A stretch of DNA of 64,000 nucleotides from Quatrionicoccus australiensis (lineage in GTDB: Bacteria > Pseudomonadota > Gammaproteobacteria > Burkholderiales > Rhodocyclaceae): assembly GCF_020510525.1 (NCBI RefSeq), contig NZ_CP075188.1, positions 3,534,001 to 3,598,000 on the forward strand. Reading direction: 5' to 3'. Position 1 is the first letter of the stretch, and every line of letters starts with the position of its first letter. Shown piece by piece: positions 52,572-62,409 of this stretch. The translations under genes and the position numbers were made by a program. The notes under the pieces are model-generated. The model searched no databases. It was not told the DNA's origin and was given only the letters and a program-made list of their open reading frames with translations.

Positions 52572-53915
52572 TTATTCACCCGCAACCGTCATGCGATCGA
52601 TCAGGATGGAACCCGTCTGCTTGGAGCCGCGCACCACCACATCGTTCCCGACCGCAACGATGCCGGCCAGCATGGCCTTGAGATTGCCTGCAATGGTGAT
52701 TTCCTCGACCGGGTAGGCGATCTTGCCATTCTCCACCCAGTAGCCGGCGGCACCGCGCGAGTAGTCGCCGGTGACGTAATTGATGCCGTGCCCGAGCAGT
52801 TCGGTGACCAGCAGGCCGCGCCCCATTCTGGCGAGCAGGCCGTCCAGGTCGAGTTCGCCGGGCTGGATGATCAGATTGTGGCTGCCGCCGGCATTGGCCG
52901 TGGTCGGCATGCCCAGCTTGCGGCCGGTATAGGTACTGAGGAAATAGCCCTGCAGGATGCCGCCGGTCACGATGTCGCGATCGCGCGTTGCGACGCCGTC
53001 GCTGTCAAAGGAGCCGGAACCGAGACCGCGCAGGATGTGCGGCCGTTCGCAGATATTGACGAAGTCCGGCATCACCCGCTTGCCGAGATGATCGAGCAGG
53101 AAGGACGACTTGCGGTACAGCGCCCCACCGCTGACGGCATGCACCAGGCTGCCGAGCAGGCCGCCGGCAAGCGGCGCTTCGAAGAGCACCGGGAATTCGC
53201 CGGTCTTGACCTTGCGCCCACCAAGACGCGCCACCGCGCGCTCGGCGGCAATCCGGCCGACGCTGGCGGCGTCGTCGAGTTCAGCCGCACAACGGCGCGT
53301 CGTGTACCAGTCGTCGCGCTGCATGGCGTCCTGCTCACCGGCTATCACCGAGCAGGAAATGTAGTGGCGCGAGGTCGGATAACCGCCCATGAAGCCGAGG
53401 CTGTTGGCCGAAACGAAATGCGCCTGCTGCGTTGACACCGAGGCGCCTTCGGAATTGCTGACCAGCGGACTGGCGGCAAACGCTGCCTGTTCGCAACGAC
53501 GGGCCGTCTCGATCGCATCCTCAACGGTCAACGCCCAGGGATGGAACAAATCCAGATCAGGGCAATCCTTGGCCATCAAGGCCGCATCGGCCAAGCCGGC
53601 ACAGTCGTCTTCGGCGGTGAAGCGGGCGATGTTGAGCGCCGCCTCGACCGTTTCGCGCAAAGCCTGCGGCGAGAAGTCGGAGGTACTGGCGTAACCCTTG
53701 CGCTGACCGGAATAGACGGAAATACCGATGCCCTTGTCGCGGTTGAATTCGATGGTTTCGACCTCGTCGCAACGCACCCCGACCGACTGGCCGAAACCTT
53801 CCGAGACATCGACCTCACAGGCGGTCGCCCCCTTTTCCCGGGCATGTTTGAGCACATCCTCGGCCAGTTGCTGCAAGGTCGAAAAAGCGTAGGAAAAGCT
53901 GGCGACTTCAGGCAT
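52572..53915 (-). CDS. pmbA: Metalloprotease subunit PmbA (TldE)
   Basis: TldD/TldE-family protein involved in microcin maturation, antitoxin (CcdA) degradation and cleavage of unfolded peptides. The 447-residue length and N-terminal VGVRCDEVETIEFNRDKGIGISVYSGQRKG are typical, as is the C-terminal GINYVTGDYSRGAAGYWVENG. TldE lacks the catalytic zinc site; the tldD partner is not in the window. Divergent from darP, the usual neighbour. Confidence 0.95.
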   Translation of the reverse strand: MPEVASFSYAFSTLQQLAEDVLKHAREKGATACEVDVSEGFGQSVGVRCDEVETIEFNRDKGIGISVYSGQRKGYASTSDFSPQALRETVEAALNIARFTAEDDCAGLADAALMAKDCPDLDLFHPWALTVEDAIETARRCEQAAFAASPLVSNSEGASVSTQQAHFVSANSLGFMGGYPTSRHYISCSVIAGEQDAMQRDDWYTTRRCAAELDDAASVGRIAAERAVARLGGRKVKTGEFPVLFEAPLAGGLLGSLVHAVSGGALYRKSSFLLDHLGKRVMPDFVNICERPHILRGLGSGSFDSDGVATRDRDIVTGGILQGYFLSTYTGRKLGMPTTANAGGSHNLIIQPGELDLDGLLARMGRGLLVTELLGHGINYVTGDYSRGAAGYWVENGKIAYPVEEITIAGNLKAMLAGIVAVGNDVVVRGSKQTGSILIDRMTVAGE

Positions 53916-53984
53916 GAAAGGGGCGTCCGAACGGGAAAGTCGCTATCATAGCAGCCCATCAATGCCCGCCTGCGACCGCGCCCC

Positions 53985-54521
53985 ATGCAAGAAGAAGATT
54001 TCACCGAGAGTACCAGCCGCCCTTCGAAGACCAAGAAGAAGGAGGCCATGCATGAACTGCGCGACCTCGGCGCCGAACTGGTCGAGCTTTCCGTCGGCCA
54101 GCTCAAGAAGATCAAGCTGCCGGAAGAGATTTACGACGCCGTGCGCGAATGCCAGAAGATCACCGCCCACGGCGCCCACCGCCGCCAGGTTGCCTATCTC
54201 GGCAAGCTGATGCGCAATGTCGACGACGAACCGATCCGCGCCGGCCTGGCGCTGCTGCGCGGCGAATCGTCGGCCGAAGTGGCGCGTATCCACCGCCTCG
54301 AACGCATGCGCCAGCGCCTGATCGACGACGAAGGCGCCCTGCCCGAGTTGCTCGCACTGTGGCCCGGCCTCGACATGCAGCAGTTGCGCCAGCTGCGCCG
54401 CAACGCGCTCAAGGAACAGGAAGGCAACAAGCCGCCGAAGAGTTTCCGCGCCATTTTCCAGCTGCTGCAGGAACAGGACGGCAAGCCGGCACCGGAAGCT
54501 GCGGAAACGGATGATGAGTGA
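53985..54521 (+). CDS. darP: Ribosome biogenesis factor DarP (YjgA)
   Basis: DUF615 protein of 178 residues associated with late 50S assembly. Signature stretches include KKEAMHELRDLGAELVELS, HGAHRRQVAYLGKLMR and DMQQLRQLRRNALKEQ. It is highly helical and charged. It is next to pmbA as in E. coli, and overlaps mog by 8-11 bases. Confidence 0.95.
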   Translation: MQEEDFTESTSRPSKTKKKEAMHELRDLGAELVELSVGQLKKIKLPEEIYDAVRECQKITAHGAHRRQVAYLGKLMRNVDDEPIRAGLALLRGESSAEVARIHRLERMRQRLIDDEGALPELLALWPGLDMQQLRQLRRNALKEQEGNKPPKSFRAIFQLLQEQDGKPAPEAAETDDE

Positions 54522-55098
54522 ACAACTGATCATCGGCTTGGTCTCGATCAGTGACCGCGCCTCGACCGGCATCTACGAAGACAAGGGTATCCCGGCCCTG
54601 CAGGAATGGCTGGGCGGCGCGCTGAGCACGCCCTGGCGCGCCGAAACGCGCTTGATCGCCGACGATCAGCCGACGATTGAAAATACCCTGATTGAACTGG
54701 TCGACCGCTGCGGCTGCCATCTGGTGCTGACCACCGGCGGCACCGGCCCGGCGCTGCGCGACGTGACGCCGGAAGCAACACTGGCCGTCGCCGACAAGGA
54801 AATGCCGGGTTTCGGCGAGGAAATGCGCCGGATCAGCCTCAACTTCGTGCCGACCGCGATCCTGTCGCGCCAGGTGGCGGTGATCCGCAAGCAGGCCCTG
54901 ATCATCAACCTGCCCGGCCAGCCGAAGTCCATCAAGGAAACGCTTGAAGGCGTCCGCAATGCCGCCGGCGAAGTCACGCACGTCGGCATCTTTGCCGCCG
55001 TGCCCTACTGCATCGACCTGATCGGCGGCCCCTACGCCGAAACCGACCCGGCGGTGATCAAGGTCTTCCGCCCGAAGTCGGCGATCCGCCCGGCTTAA
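54514..55098 (+). CDS. mog: Molybdopterin adenylyltransferase Mog
   Basis: Activates molybdopterin by adenylation before molybdenum insertion. The 194-residue protein has VSISDRASTGIYEDKGIPAL and the TTGGTGPALRDVTPEAT motif. ATG codons at 54511 and 54514 are both possible. It overlaps the end of darP, and its TAA stop shares TTAA with the converging PilZ-like gene. Confidence 0.95.
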   Translation: MSEQLIIGLVSISDRASTGIYEDKGIPALQEWLGGALSTPWRAETRLIADDQPTIENTLIELVDRCGCHLVLTTGGTGPALRDVTPEATLAVADKEMPGFGEEMRRISLNFVPTAILSRQVAVIRKQALIINLPGQPKSIKETLEGVRNAAGEVTHVGIFAAVPYCIDLIGGPYAETDPAVIKVFRPKSAIRPA

Positions 55099-56642
55099 CT
55101 GATCAGCCCGCGGCGGTAGCGCGCCAGTTCGTACTCGCCGGTCTGTTCCAGCAAGGCCACCGGCGCGAGCAGGAAACGCTGGCCATTGCGGCTGTAATCG
55201 AGACTTTCGCGCAGGTCGAACGAATTGGGCGGCAACACCAGACGCACCTCACCGGCTTCGCAACCGTCCTCGATCAGCAAACTGGGCAGGCTGGCGGCAG
55301 CACCGTACTTGGAGGCCGTGCGCGGTGTCACCTCGACCGAGCAGACTTGCCGGGCGAGCGCCTGGATTCCGACCCGGGCCTCACTCTCGGTTTCGCGGTG
55401 ATAACGCCGGACGATGCCGAGCAACCAGTTGTCGCCGCCATCCGGCTGCAGGGCGAGCAACGCCCCGACGCGCAACCACTCGGCGGAAATATTGCTGAGC
55501 ACGGCCCCGAAGCCGCCACGACTGACATTTTCGACGACCCAGCTTTCGATCGGCAAGCCAGCCGGTCGACCGCCAAATTCACCCGAAAACACCACGAAGG
55601 CATTGACCAGCCCGTTCATCACCGACATCCGGTGCTTGACGCGATGCCGGTCATGCCGGCGCTGCGGCGGAATGGGCGCGAGATAAGCCGCGAGATGACG
55701 CAACACCGGCAACACGGCACGCACCTGATACTGCCCGCCGAGATTGATGTCGGGCGGAATGTCGCCGCCCTGCTCGAGGTCGTGCAGCACGGCACGCATG
55801 GCCGCGTTGGCTTCGCCTGGCTTGAAAAAGCGCTGGCTGGGCTCGGCCCGTGCGGGCATCCTGGCCAGGCGCAACGGCGGCTGGGCGAGATGCAGGTCGA
55901 CCCAATAGACGCTGTCTTCGTGCGCCACGTTGGCAAAGATGAATGAGGGCAGGAAATGCATGATCAGGCGCTCGGCCAGTTCGATCTCGAGCGGCATCAG
56001 GCTGTCCATCGACGCGGCCTGGAACGCCACGGCCTTGACGTATTCCTGCTGTGCACTGGACATGCCGCCCTGCAGCGACAACATCACCCGCTTGCCGGCA
56101 ACGCCCGCCGCCTCGGCCATTTCCATGGCCCGCCCGAGACGCAGCCAGATGGCGCCCGGCGTCGGACCATAATGAAACTGTTCCCACTTGATGATCGCCC
56201 CCAGCGCGGCAATCAGACGCGTCGTCAGCGCCGGCAGCAGCAGCTTCAGGGTTTCGGCGGCGCGGGGCTTGTCGGACGGCGTGTACAGGCAGCGCTCATA
56301 GGCCGCCGCGAGCAAGGTCCAGAAACCGTAATTGATCGACCACAGACGCTTTTCATCATTGCGCGTCAGGCGCAGGGTATGCAGATATTCGCGGGAAAGG
56401 CGCTTGAGGTGCGGCAGGGCGGCATCTTCCAGCTGACTCGCCGCATCGAAAACACGATCCAGCGGAAACTCGTCCGCGGCCAGCAGAGACTCCAGCCAAC
56501 CGGCGATTTCATCGAGCGCCTTGAAAGCGTTATCACCGGGCAGCTCACCGATCACCCGGCGCAACTCGCGTGCGTCGGCCAGCGGGTGTTCCGCCTTCTG
56601 ACTGAGCAGCCTTCCCAGCCCTGGCATCTTGTCAAGCACCAT
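55095..56642 (-). CDS. Large conserved protein with PilZ-like domain
   Basis: 515 residues. The first 310 form a mostly helical domain with no family I recognise. At about 325-380 it has RVKHR (RxxxR) and ENVSRGGFGAVL (N/DxSxxG), the two c-di-GMP contacts of PilZ domains, so it probably binds cyclic di-GMP. No signal peptide or membrane span. GGAGAGGGAGAGA before the ATG supports the start. Its output is unknown. Confidence 0.7.
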   Translation of the reverse strand: MVLDKMPGLGRLLSQKAEHPLADARELRRVIGELPGDNAFKALDEIAGWLESLLAADEFPLDRVFDAASQLEDAALPHLKRLSREYLHTLRLTRNDEKRLWSINYGFWTLLAAAYERCLYTPSDKPRAAETLKLLLPALTTRLIAALGAIIKWEQFHYGPTPGAIWLRLGRAMEMAEAAGVAGKRVMLSLQGGMSSAQQEYVKAVAFQAASMDSLMPLEIELAERLIMHFLPSFIFANVAHEDSVYWVDLHLAQPPLRLARMPARAEPSQRFFKPGEANAAMRAVLHDLEQGGDIPPDINLGGQYQVRAVLPVLRHLAAYLAPIPPQRRHDRHRVKHRMSVMNGLVNAFVVFSGEFGGRPAGLPIESWVVENVSRGGFGAVLSNISAEWLRVGALLALQPDGGDNWLLGIVRRYHRETESEARVGIQALARQVCSVEVTPRTASKYGAAASLPSLLIEDGCEAGEVRLVLPPNSFDLRESLDYSRNGQRFLLAPVALLEQTGEYELARYRRGLIS

Positions 56643-56748
56643 TCTCTCCCTCTCCAGCAGTTCAGCTCCCGATTCTAGTCGCTGATCAAGGATAGGGGCA
56701 TAAATAATTTAATTCGCCAGTCGCCCGGGTGCCGGCCAAACACTCTTG

Positions 56749-56759
56749 TCACAGTGTGA
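56749..56759. promoter_or_regulatory. Short dyad upstream of thyA
   Basis: TCACAGTGTGA is a perfect palindrome in the 177-bp divergent gap between the PilZ-like gene and thyA. It is shorter than normal CRP/FNR-type sites (TGTGA-N6-TCACA in the opposite arm order), so regulator identity is open. A TAAAAT that could be a thyA -10 lies about 24 bases downstream. Confidence 0.3.
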
Positions 56760-56819
56760 TCCGCAGCGTCGCCGGGACTGGTAAAATCCAAGGATCATTC
56801 ATCCGGCCAGCCGATACCC

Positions 56820-57614
56820 ATGCAGCAATACCTCGACCTGATGCGCCACGTTCTCGACCAGGGCCATGACAAGTCCGACCGTACCGGCACCGGCACCCGC
56901 TCGGTCTTTGGCTGGCAGATGCGCTTCGACCTGGCCAAGGGATTCCCGGCGGTTACCACCAAGAAGCTGCACCTCAAGTCGATCATCCACGAACTGCTGT
57001 GGTTCCTGCAGGGCGACACCAACATCGCCTACCTCAAGGAAAACGGCGTCCGTATCTGGGACGAATGGGCCGATGAGAATGGCGATCTCGGGCCAGTCTA
57101 CGGCAAACAGTGGCGCCGCTGGGAAACCCCGGACGGGCGCGTCATCGACCAGATCGGTCAACTCGTGCACAGCCTGAAAAACAATCCGGACTCCCGCCGT
57201 CACATCGTCTCGGCCTGGAATCCGGGCGATGTGGACAACATGGCCCTACCGCCCTGCCACTGCCTGTTCCAGTTCTACGTCGCCGACGGCAAACTGTCCT
57301 GCCAGCTCTACCAGCGCAGTGCCGACATCTTCCTCGGCGTGCCCTTCAACATCGCTTCCTACGCCCTGTTGACGCTGATGCTGGCGCAAGTTTGCGGCTA
57401 CCAGCCGGGCGATTTCGTGCATACCTTCGGCGACGCCCACATCTATTCCAACCACTTTGCCCAGGCGCAACTGCAACTCGCCCGCGAGCCCCGCCCGCTG
57501 CCGCAGATGTGGATCAATCCGGACGTCACGGATCTGCTGGCCTTCCGCTTCGAGGATTTCCGTCTCGACGGCTACGACCCGCACCCGCACATCGCTGCGC
57601 CGGTCGCTGTTTAG
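56820..57614 (+). CDS. thyA: Thymidylate synthase ThyA
   Basis: Makes dTMP from dUMP using methylene-tetrahydrofolate. The 264-residue length equals E. coli ThyA. The catalytic cysteine is in [12 protein letters not shown] at about 146; [18 protein letters not shown] and [11 protein letters not shown] are intact. The reaction releases dihydrofolate, which FolA (59216) recycles. pgi starts four bases downstream. Confidence 0.98.
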   Translation: MQQYLDLMRHVLDQGHDKSDRTGTGTRSVFGWQMRFDLAKGFPAVTTKKLHLKSIIHELLWFLQGDTNIAYLKENGVRIWDEWADENGDLGPVYGKQWRRWETPDGRVIDQIGQLVHSLKNNPDSRRHIVSAWNPGDVDNMALPPCHCLFQFYVADGKLSCQLYQRSADIFLGVPFNIASYALLTLMLAQVCGYQPGDFVHTFGDAHIYSNHFAQAQLQLAREPRPLPQMWINPDVTDLLAFRFEDFRLDGYDPHPHIAAPVAV

Positions 57615-57617
57615 GCC

Positions 57618-59213
57618 ATGCCCATGCGTCTTACTGAAACCTCGGGCTGGCGTGCGCTCGCCGACCATGTCAAACAACTACGCCAGAAGCATCTGCGCAG
57701 CCTGTTTGCTGACGACCCAAGCCGTTTCGAGCACCTTTCCTGCCGCCACGGCAACCTGCTGGTCGACTACTCAAAACAGCGCCTGACCGGCGAAACCATG
57801 CAGCTGTTGCGCCAACTTGCCCAGACCGCGGATATTGCCGGCTGGGCCAGGCGCATGCGTAGCGGCGAAGCGATCAACCACACCGAACAACGCGCGGTAC
57901 GCCATGTCGATCTGCGCGCCGGCGACGCAGCACCACCCGAAGTGCGTAACGTGCTGACACGCATGCAAGCCTTCTGCGAACGTGTCCATAGTGGACAGTG
58001 GCGCGGCTATAGCGGCGAACGCATTACCGACATCCTGAACATCGGCATCGGCGGCTCCGACCTCGGCCCGCACATGGCGGTTCAGGCTCTCGCCGCACGC
58101 CAGCACCCGGACATCCGCGTCCACTTCGTCTCGAACCTCGATGGCGCCGATCTGGCCAACATGCTGCAGCACCTCAGTCCGCGCAGCACGCTGTTCGTGA
58201 TCGCCAGCAAGACCTTCACCACCCTGGAAACCATCACCAACGCCCGTACCGCCCGCGACTGGCTGCTCGCCGCCTGCGGCGACCCGAGCATGGTGGCCAG
58301 GCACTTCGTCGCGGCCTCGACCAATCTCAAGGCCACCGGCGAATTCGGCATTGCCCCGGAAAACGTCTTCGAATTCCAGGACTGGGTCGGAGGCCGCTTC
58401 TCGCTGTGGTCGGCGATCGGCCTGCCGATCGCGCTGGCTGTCGGATTTGCCAATTTCAAGGAGTTACTGGCCGGCGCCCGCGACATGGACGAGCACTTTT
58501 TCAGTGCCCCCGCCGAATCCAACCTGCCGCTGACCCTCGCCCTCCTCGCCCTGTGGAATACCAATTTCCTCAAGGCGCACAGCCATGGCGTCTTCCCGTA
58601 CAGCCATTCGCTCGGTCTGCTGCCGGCCCACCTGCAACAGCTGGAAATGGAAAGCAACGGCAAGCATGTCGATCGCCAGGGCCTGCCGGTCGACATCGCT
58701 ACCGCCCCGATTCTCTGGGGCACCGCCGGCACCAACGGGCAGCACTCGTTCTTCCAGTTGCTGCATCAGGGCAGCGAGCTGGTTGCCAGCGACTTCATCG
58801 CACTGGCTCGCTCCGATTTCCCGCTCCCCGGCCATCACAGCAACCTGCTCGCCAACTGTCTCGCGCAATCCTCCGCCCTGGCCTTCGGTCAGACCCAGAA
58901 GGAAGCCCGTCAGGCCGGCATCCCGGAAAGCTTGCTGCCCTATCGGACCTTCCCCGGCAACCAGCCTTCGACCACCATCGTGCTGCCCGAACTGAGCCCC
59001 TTCACGCTGGGCCAGCTGGTCGCGCTTTACGAGCACAAGGTGTTCTGCCTCGGTGTCTTGTGGAATCTCAATTCTTTCGACCAGTGGGGTGTCGAACTCG
59101 GCAAGCAGCTGGCCAGCCGTCTCGCCCCCTGCCTGCGCGGCGAAGCAGCCAGTGACACGCTGGACAGCTCGACACGCGGCCTGATCGACCACCTTCGCCA
59201 GTTTCGGACCTGA
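57618..59213 (+). CDS. pgi: Glucose-6-phosphate isomerase Pgi
   Basis: Interconverts glucose 6-phosphate and fructose 6-phosphate. The 531-residue protein has IGIGGSDLGPHMA, SKTFTTLETITNA, GGRFSLWSAIGLPIAL and the C-terminal NSFDQWGVELGKQLA signature. The second ATG two codons later is also possible. It lies between thyA and folA with gaps of three and two bases, so all three are probably one operon. Confidence 0.98.
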   Translation: MPMRLTETSGWRALADHVKQLRQKHLRSLFADDPSRFEHLSCRHGNLLVDYSKQRLTGETMQLLRQLAQTADIAGWARRMRSGEAINHTEQRAVRHVDLRAGDAAPPEVRNVLTRMQAFCERVHSGQWRGYSGERITDILNIGIGGSDLGPHMAVQALAARQHPDIRVHFVSNLDGADLANMLQHLSPRSTLFVIASKTFTTLETITNARTARDWLLAACGDPSMVARHFVAASTNLKATGEFGIAPENVFEFQDWVGGRFSLWSAIGLPIALAVGFANFKELLAGARDMDEHFFSAPAESNLPLTLALLALWNTNFLKAHSHGVFPYSHSLGLLPAHLQQLEMESNGKHVDRQGLPVDIATAPILWGTAGTNGQHSFFQLLHQGSELVASDFIALARSDFPLPGHHSNLLANCLAQSSALAFGQTQKEARQAGIPESLLPYRTFPGNQPSTTIVLPELSPFTLGQLVALYEHKVFCLGVLWNLNSFDQWGVELGKQLASRLAPCLRGEAASDTLDSSTRGLIDHLRQFRT

Positions 59214-59215
59214 AC

Positions 59216-59734
59216 ATGCCTGACATCATCATCATCGCCGCCGTCGCCAGCAACCGGGTCATCGGTCGCGACAACCAGCTGCTCTGGAACATCCCGGAAG
59301 ACATGGCACATTTCAAGGCCCTGACTGCCGGTCAGACCGTGGTCATGGGCCGCAAGACCTGGGAATCGCTGCCGCCGCGTTTTCGCCCGCTGCCCGGCCG
59401 GCGCAACATCGTGATCACCCGCCAGGGCGACTATGTCGCCCCCGGTGCCGAAATCGCCGGCTCGCTGGAAATCGCCCTAAAAATCGCGTCGACCGCTGGT
59501 GCAGACGACCAGCCGGCTGACAAGCATATTTTCGTGATTGGTGGCGGGGAGATCTATCAACAGGCGATGGCGTTCGCAACCCGCCTCGAACTGACCGAGG
59601 TCGATGATGCGCCGCAAGGAGACACCCGCTTCCCGGAGGTATCTCCAAACGACTGGCAAGCCGAGCAACGCAAGCCGCTGAGCAGCGCCAGCGGCCTGCA
59701 GGGACATTTCGTCAGCTACCGCCGGCAGCACTGA
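59216..59734 (+). CDS. folA: Dihydrofolate reductase FolA
   Basis: Reduces dihydrofolate with NADPH. The 172-residue protein has AAVASNRVIGRDNQLLWNIPEDM, the VMGRKTWESLP NADPH motif and IFVIGGGEIY. Acidic active-site residue Glu/Asp region (NIPEDM) is kept. It ends 15 bases before the converging FecR-type gene, with no terminator seen. Confidence 0.97.
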   Translation: MPDIIIIAAVASNRVIGRDNQLLWNIPEDMAHFKALTAGQTVVMGRKTWESLPPRFRPLPGRRNIVITRQGDYVAPGAEIAGSLEIALKIASTAGADDQPADKHIFVIGGGEIYQQAMAFATRLELTEVDDAPQGDTRFPEVSPNDWQAEQRKPLSSASGLQGHFVSYRRQH

Positions 59735-59748
59735 AGCAGGAACGACGA

Positions 59749-61047
59749 CTAGCGCTTGAAGGCTACAGCCCCTGAAAGACTGTAGCCACCGACGTAAGAG
59801 CTGTAGGTTGCTCCGGCGTAGGCAGCATTGACACCTGAGAACAAGCCGCCACCCGTTGCACCAACGCCCCAAGTGAAATGAGACGCTAGCGGCACAGAAC
59901 CCGTTGAGGCGGTGATCGTGTTGACGCCTGATCCGACACCAGAGGTATACGGCACCTGCAGCGCCATTGACACAGTCATCGTACTCGCCCCAAAGCTCGC
60001 GGTCAGCGTCCCGGTCGGAGAACCCAGAACAGTACCGGCCGGCGCCCCTGTTGGCGCGGTATAACCAATCAACCGATAAGTCGCGGTGACACCGTTCAGT
60101 GCAGCCAGCTGGCTGGCCGGCGTTTCCCGCCCGACCACATAATGGAAATCGGTCAGCGGCGTACTCAACGGATCAGTTGCCGTCGCCCAGCGTCCCCAGC
60201 CAATCGCCCCATCAGCCGAGCCTGACTCACCCAGGGTCTGGCCGGCAAAAGTCCCGCTCTGGTTGGTTGCCGTAAGCAACTGGCCCGACGCCCCGAACTG
60301 GGTTGTGGCATCGCTCGCGAGTCCGCCGGAAAAACCATGCGACCAGGCCAGCGCGTAGCCGGGCCCGGAAGTCAGCCGGTTGGCATTGATCTGGATCGCA
60401 CCATCCTGGTTGCGGAAATCACTGCTCGAGAACAGCGGCAGCAGTTGCTCCCCGGGCTGGGTCGGCGCCAGTTGCGGCCGGAATTCGACGCGGCGCAGCG
60501 CACCGTTGGGGCCTTCGATCACCGCCGAGTCACCACTGACCAGGATGGCACAGCCGCCACCGTTGCAAACCTCGATCGCGCCATCACCGGTTGCCACGGC
60601 GATGCTTTCGGCGCCGAGATAACTCAGCGTGTATTCGGTGCCGCGAATACCGATGGTCGCCACCGAGGTGGTCACCTTGTAGCTGTCCCTGTTGAAGCGT
60701 CCGACCAGTCCGGTCAGGGTACGCAAGCTGCCCTTGAGCAGCGTGAAGAAGCCCTGCTCCTTGCCATCCGGCTGACCGCTGAAGTGATAGCTGTCGATGC
60801 GAAACTCGGTATTGGGCTGCAGCGAAATGATTGCACCATCATCAAAACGCAACTGGGCACGCCCCTCGCCGGTGCGCACGGTTTCGCCACTGACAACTTT
60901 CGCCCCCTTGCTCAGGCTGCGGCTGCCGGCGGCGGCACTGAGGGCCTGCACATCGCCGATGGCAAAATCGATATTGGCCGCACCTGCCGCCAGGCAGGAC
61001 AAGGGCGCCAGCAAGGCAAGCGCCGGCAAAAGACGAAACGGGCTCAT
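59749..61047 (-). CDS. FecR-domain protein with C-terminal beta-rich domain
   Basis: 432 residues: signal peptide (about 1-27), FecR-like domain (about 30-180) with SVATIGIRGTEYTLSYL and a CNGGGC pair, a linker, and a C-terminal Gly/Ser/Thr-rich beta domain ending in GYSLSGAVAFKR, like a small surface barrel. It is a clear paralogue of the gene at 62410. GGAGG eight bases before the ATG at 61047 beats the ATG at 61065. There is no canonical lipobox. Despite the FecR name, no sigma factor or TonB receptor is nearby. Confidence 0.8.
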   Translation of the reverse strand: MSPFRLLPALALLAPLSCLAAGAANIDFAIGDVQALSAAAGSRSLSKGAKVVSGETVRTGEGRAQLRFDDGAIISLQPNTEFRIDSYHFSGQPDGKEQGFFTLLKGSLRTLTGLVGRFNRDSYKVTTSVATIGIRGTEYTLSYLGAESIAVATGDGAIEVCNGGGCAILVSGDSAVIEGPNGALRRVEFRPQLAPTQPGEQLLPLFSSSDFRNQDGAIQINANRLTSGPGYALAWSHGFSGGLASDATTQFGASGQLLTATNQSGTFAGQTLGESGSADGAIGWGRWATATDPLSTPLTDFHYVVGRETPASQLAALNGVTATYRLIGYTAPTGAPAGTVLGSPTGTLTASFGASTMTVSMALQVPYTSGVGSGVNTITASTGSVPLASHFTWGVGATGGGLFSGVNAAYAGATYSSYVGGYSLSGAVAFKR

Positions 61048-61064
61048 GACATTGCCTCCAGCCA

Positions 61065-62405
61065 TCAGAATTCACGCCGAATGGTCACGGAAACCATTTC
61101 GCGGTGGTAATCGTTGAGTGCGGTATTCGAATCGTTCAGACCCAGCAACAGTTGCGGCGTCAGCGTCCAGTCCTTCTCGACGGCATAGCTGGCCCCCAGC
61201 AACATGCTGTACTGCGCATCACGCCTTTTGACCAGGAACGAGGGGTCGACCGCATCGTATTGCCGGAACTCGCCGGACAGGCTGCCGAACAGCGTGGTTT
61301 TAGCACCGAGGCTGGCGCGCGCCCCGAAACGCAACCCAACGCCATCAAAGGAAAGGTAATCGACATTCGCCGCATGCACCTTCTCGCTGACCAGATAGGC
61401 GCTGGCATAAGCGACCGCACTGTCCCGCCACATATGGGCATAGGCCGCGCCGGCCACCCAGCGGTCGGCATCGCGCACCGACTGCGTCAGGTATTGCAGG
61501 TTGCTGTACTGGCCATAGACACTGATCTGGTTGCGCGCATCGTAGTTGTGCTGCCACTGCGCAGTCAGCCCGTTGGCCATGCGAAAACGCTCTTCATCGA
61601 CGCTGATGTGATTGGACTGCCCCATCAGCGTATAGACATTTTTGCCCTGGCTGACGACCACACCGACGTTGGCGTCGATATTGCCCAGATCGAAGCGATC
61701 GGTCCGGCCGTTGAACCGGTCAGTCCCCGACACCCCGGCCAGCACGGCAATACCCGGCGCGACCGGAACACGTACATTGAAGCCGCCCCCCAGCTGGGCA
61801 AAATAATCGGCATTCGCCTTGCTGTCCTTGGAAAGGGTGGCCGGCAAGGGGCTCAGGCCGGGAATGACCACCGAATTGCGGTTCGGCCCCAGATTCAGAT
61901 TGGTGTCGTAACCCAGCGCCAATTCAAGATAACCGTTGGTCGTGGTTTTTGACTGGTTCTGCACCTGACGGGCAGCGCTGATATAGCGCTCCAGGGTCAG
62001 CGAGACATCGGCCGGGACGCCCAGTTTCTGGACGGTTTCGAATTCCTTGCGGGCGGTATCGGCTTCGCCGAGCGCCAGATAAGCACGGGCAATCTCGGCC
62101 CGCGCCCGGACATGGTTCGGCTCGACAGCGAGCACCCGCTCCAGCGCGAACACGGCGCGGGTATTCTGACCGACATCAATCGCGGCCAGGCCCAGCAGAA
62201 AATCGTAATACGGCTCGCCGGCCCGATTGCTTTCCTGCGCTTCGAGCAGGGCAAAAGCCTGCACCGGTTTGCCGGCATCGAGCAGCAAGCGCGCCTGATC
62301 GGTCAGCGTGTCGGCTTGCGCCAGGGGCATCTGCAAGGCAAGAAGGAGCACAGCGGCGAGGCCGGCCCGTAGTCGGAACTGCTGGATCAGCGCTGGAGCC
62401 CGCAT
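61065..62405 (-). CDS. Outer membrane TPR/beta-barrel protein (Slam-like)
   Basis: 446 residues: signal peptide (about 1-31), TPR repeats (about 35-140; ERVLAVEPNHVRARAEIARAYLALGEADTARKEF), then a long beta-barrel from about 155 starting with LALGYDTNLNLG and ending in a C-terminal phenylalanine (VTIRREF), as in outer membrane proteins. The TPR-plus-barrel layout resembles the surface lipoprotein assembly modifier (Slam) family, which moves partner proteins to the cell surface. It is flanked by two FecR-type genes, its likely clients. Slam identity is an inference. Confidence 0.75.
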   Translation of the reverse strand: MRAPALIQQFRLRAGLAAVLLLALQMPLAQADTLTDQARLLLDAGKPVQAFALLEAQESNRAGEPYYDFLLGLAAIDVGQNTRAVFALERVLAVEPNHVRARAEIARAYLALGEADTARKEFETVQKLGVPADVSLTLERYISAARQVQNQSKTTTNGYLELALGYDTNLNLGPNRNSVVIPGLSPLPATLSKDSKANADYFAQLGGGFNVRVPVAPGIAVLAGVSGTDRFNGRTDRFDLGNIDANVGVVVSQGKNVYTLMGQSNHISVDEERFRMANGLTAQWQHNYDARNQISVYGQYSNLQYLTQSVRDADRWVAGAAYAHMWRDSAVAYASAYLVSEKVHAANVDYLSFDGVGLRFGARASLGAKTTLFGSLSGEFRQYDAVDPSFLVKRRDAQYSMLLGASYAVEKDWTLTPQLLLGLNDSNTALNDYHREMVSVTIRREF

Positions 62406-62409
62406 GACA

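Noticed and set aside
59749..61047. Lipoprotein signal in the distal FecR protein
   Set aside because: The cysteine in its signal region is preceded by PLS, not a normal lipobox, so lipidation is not supported.
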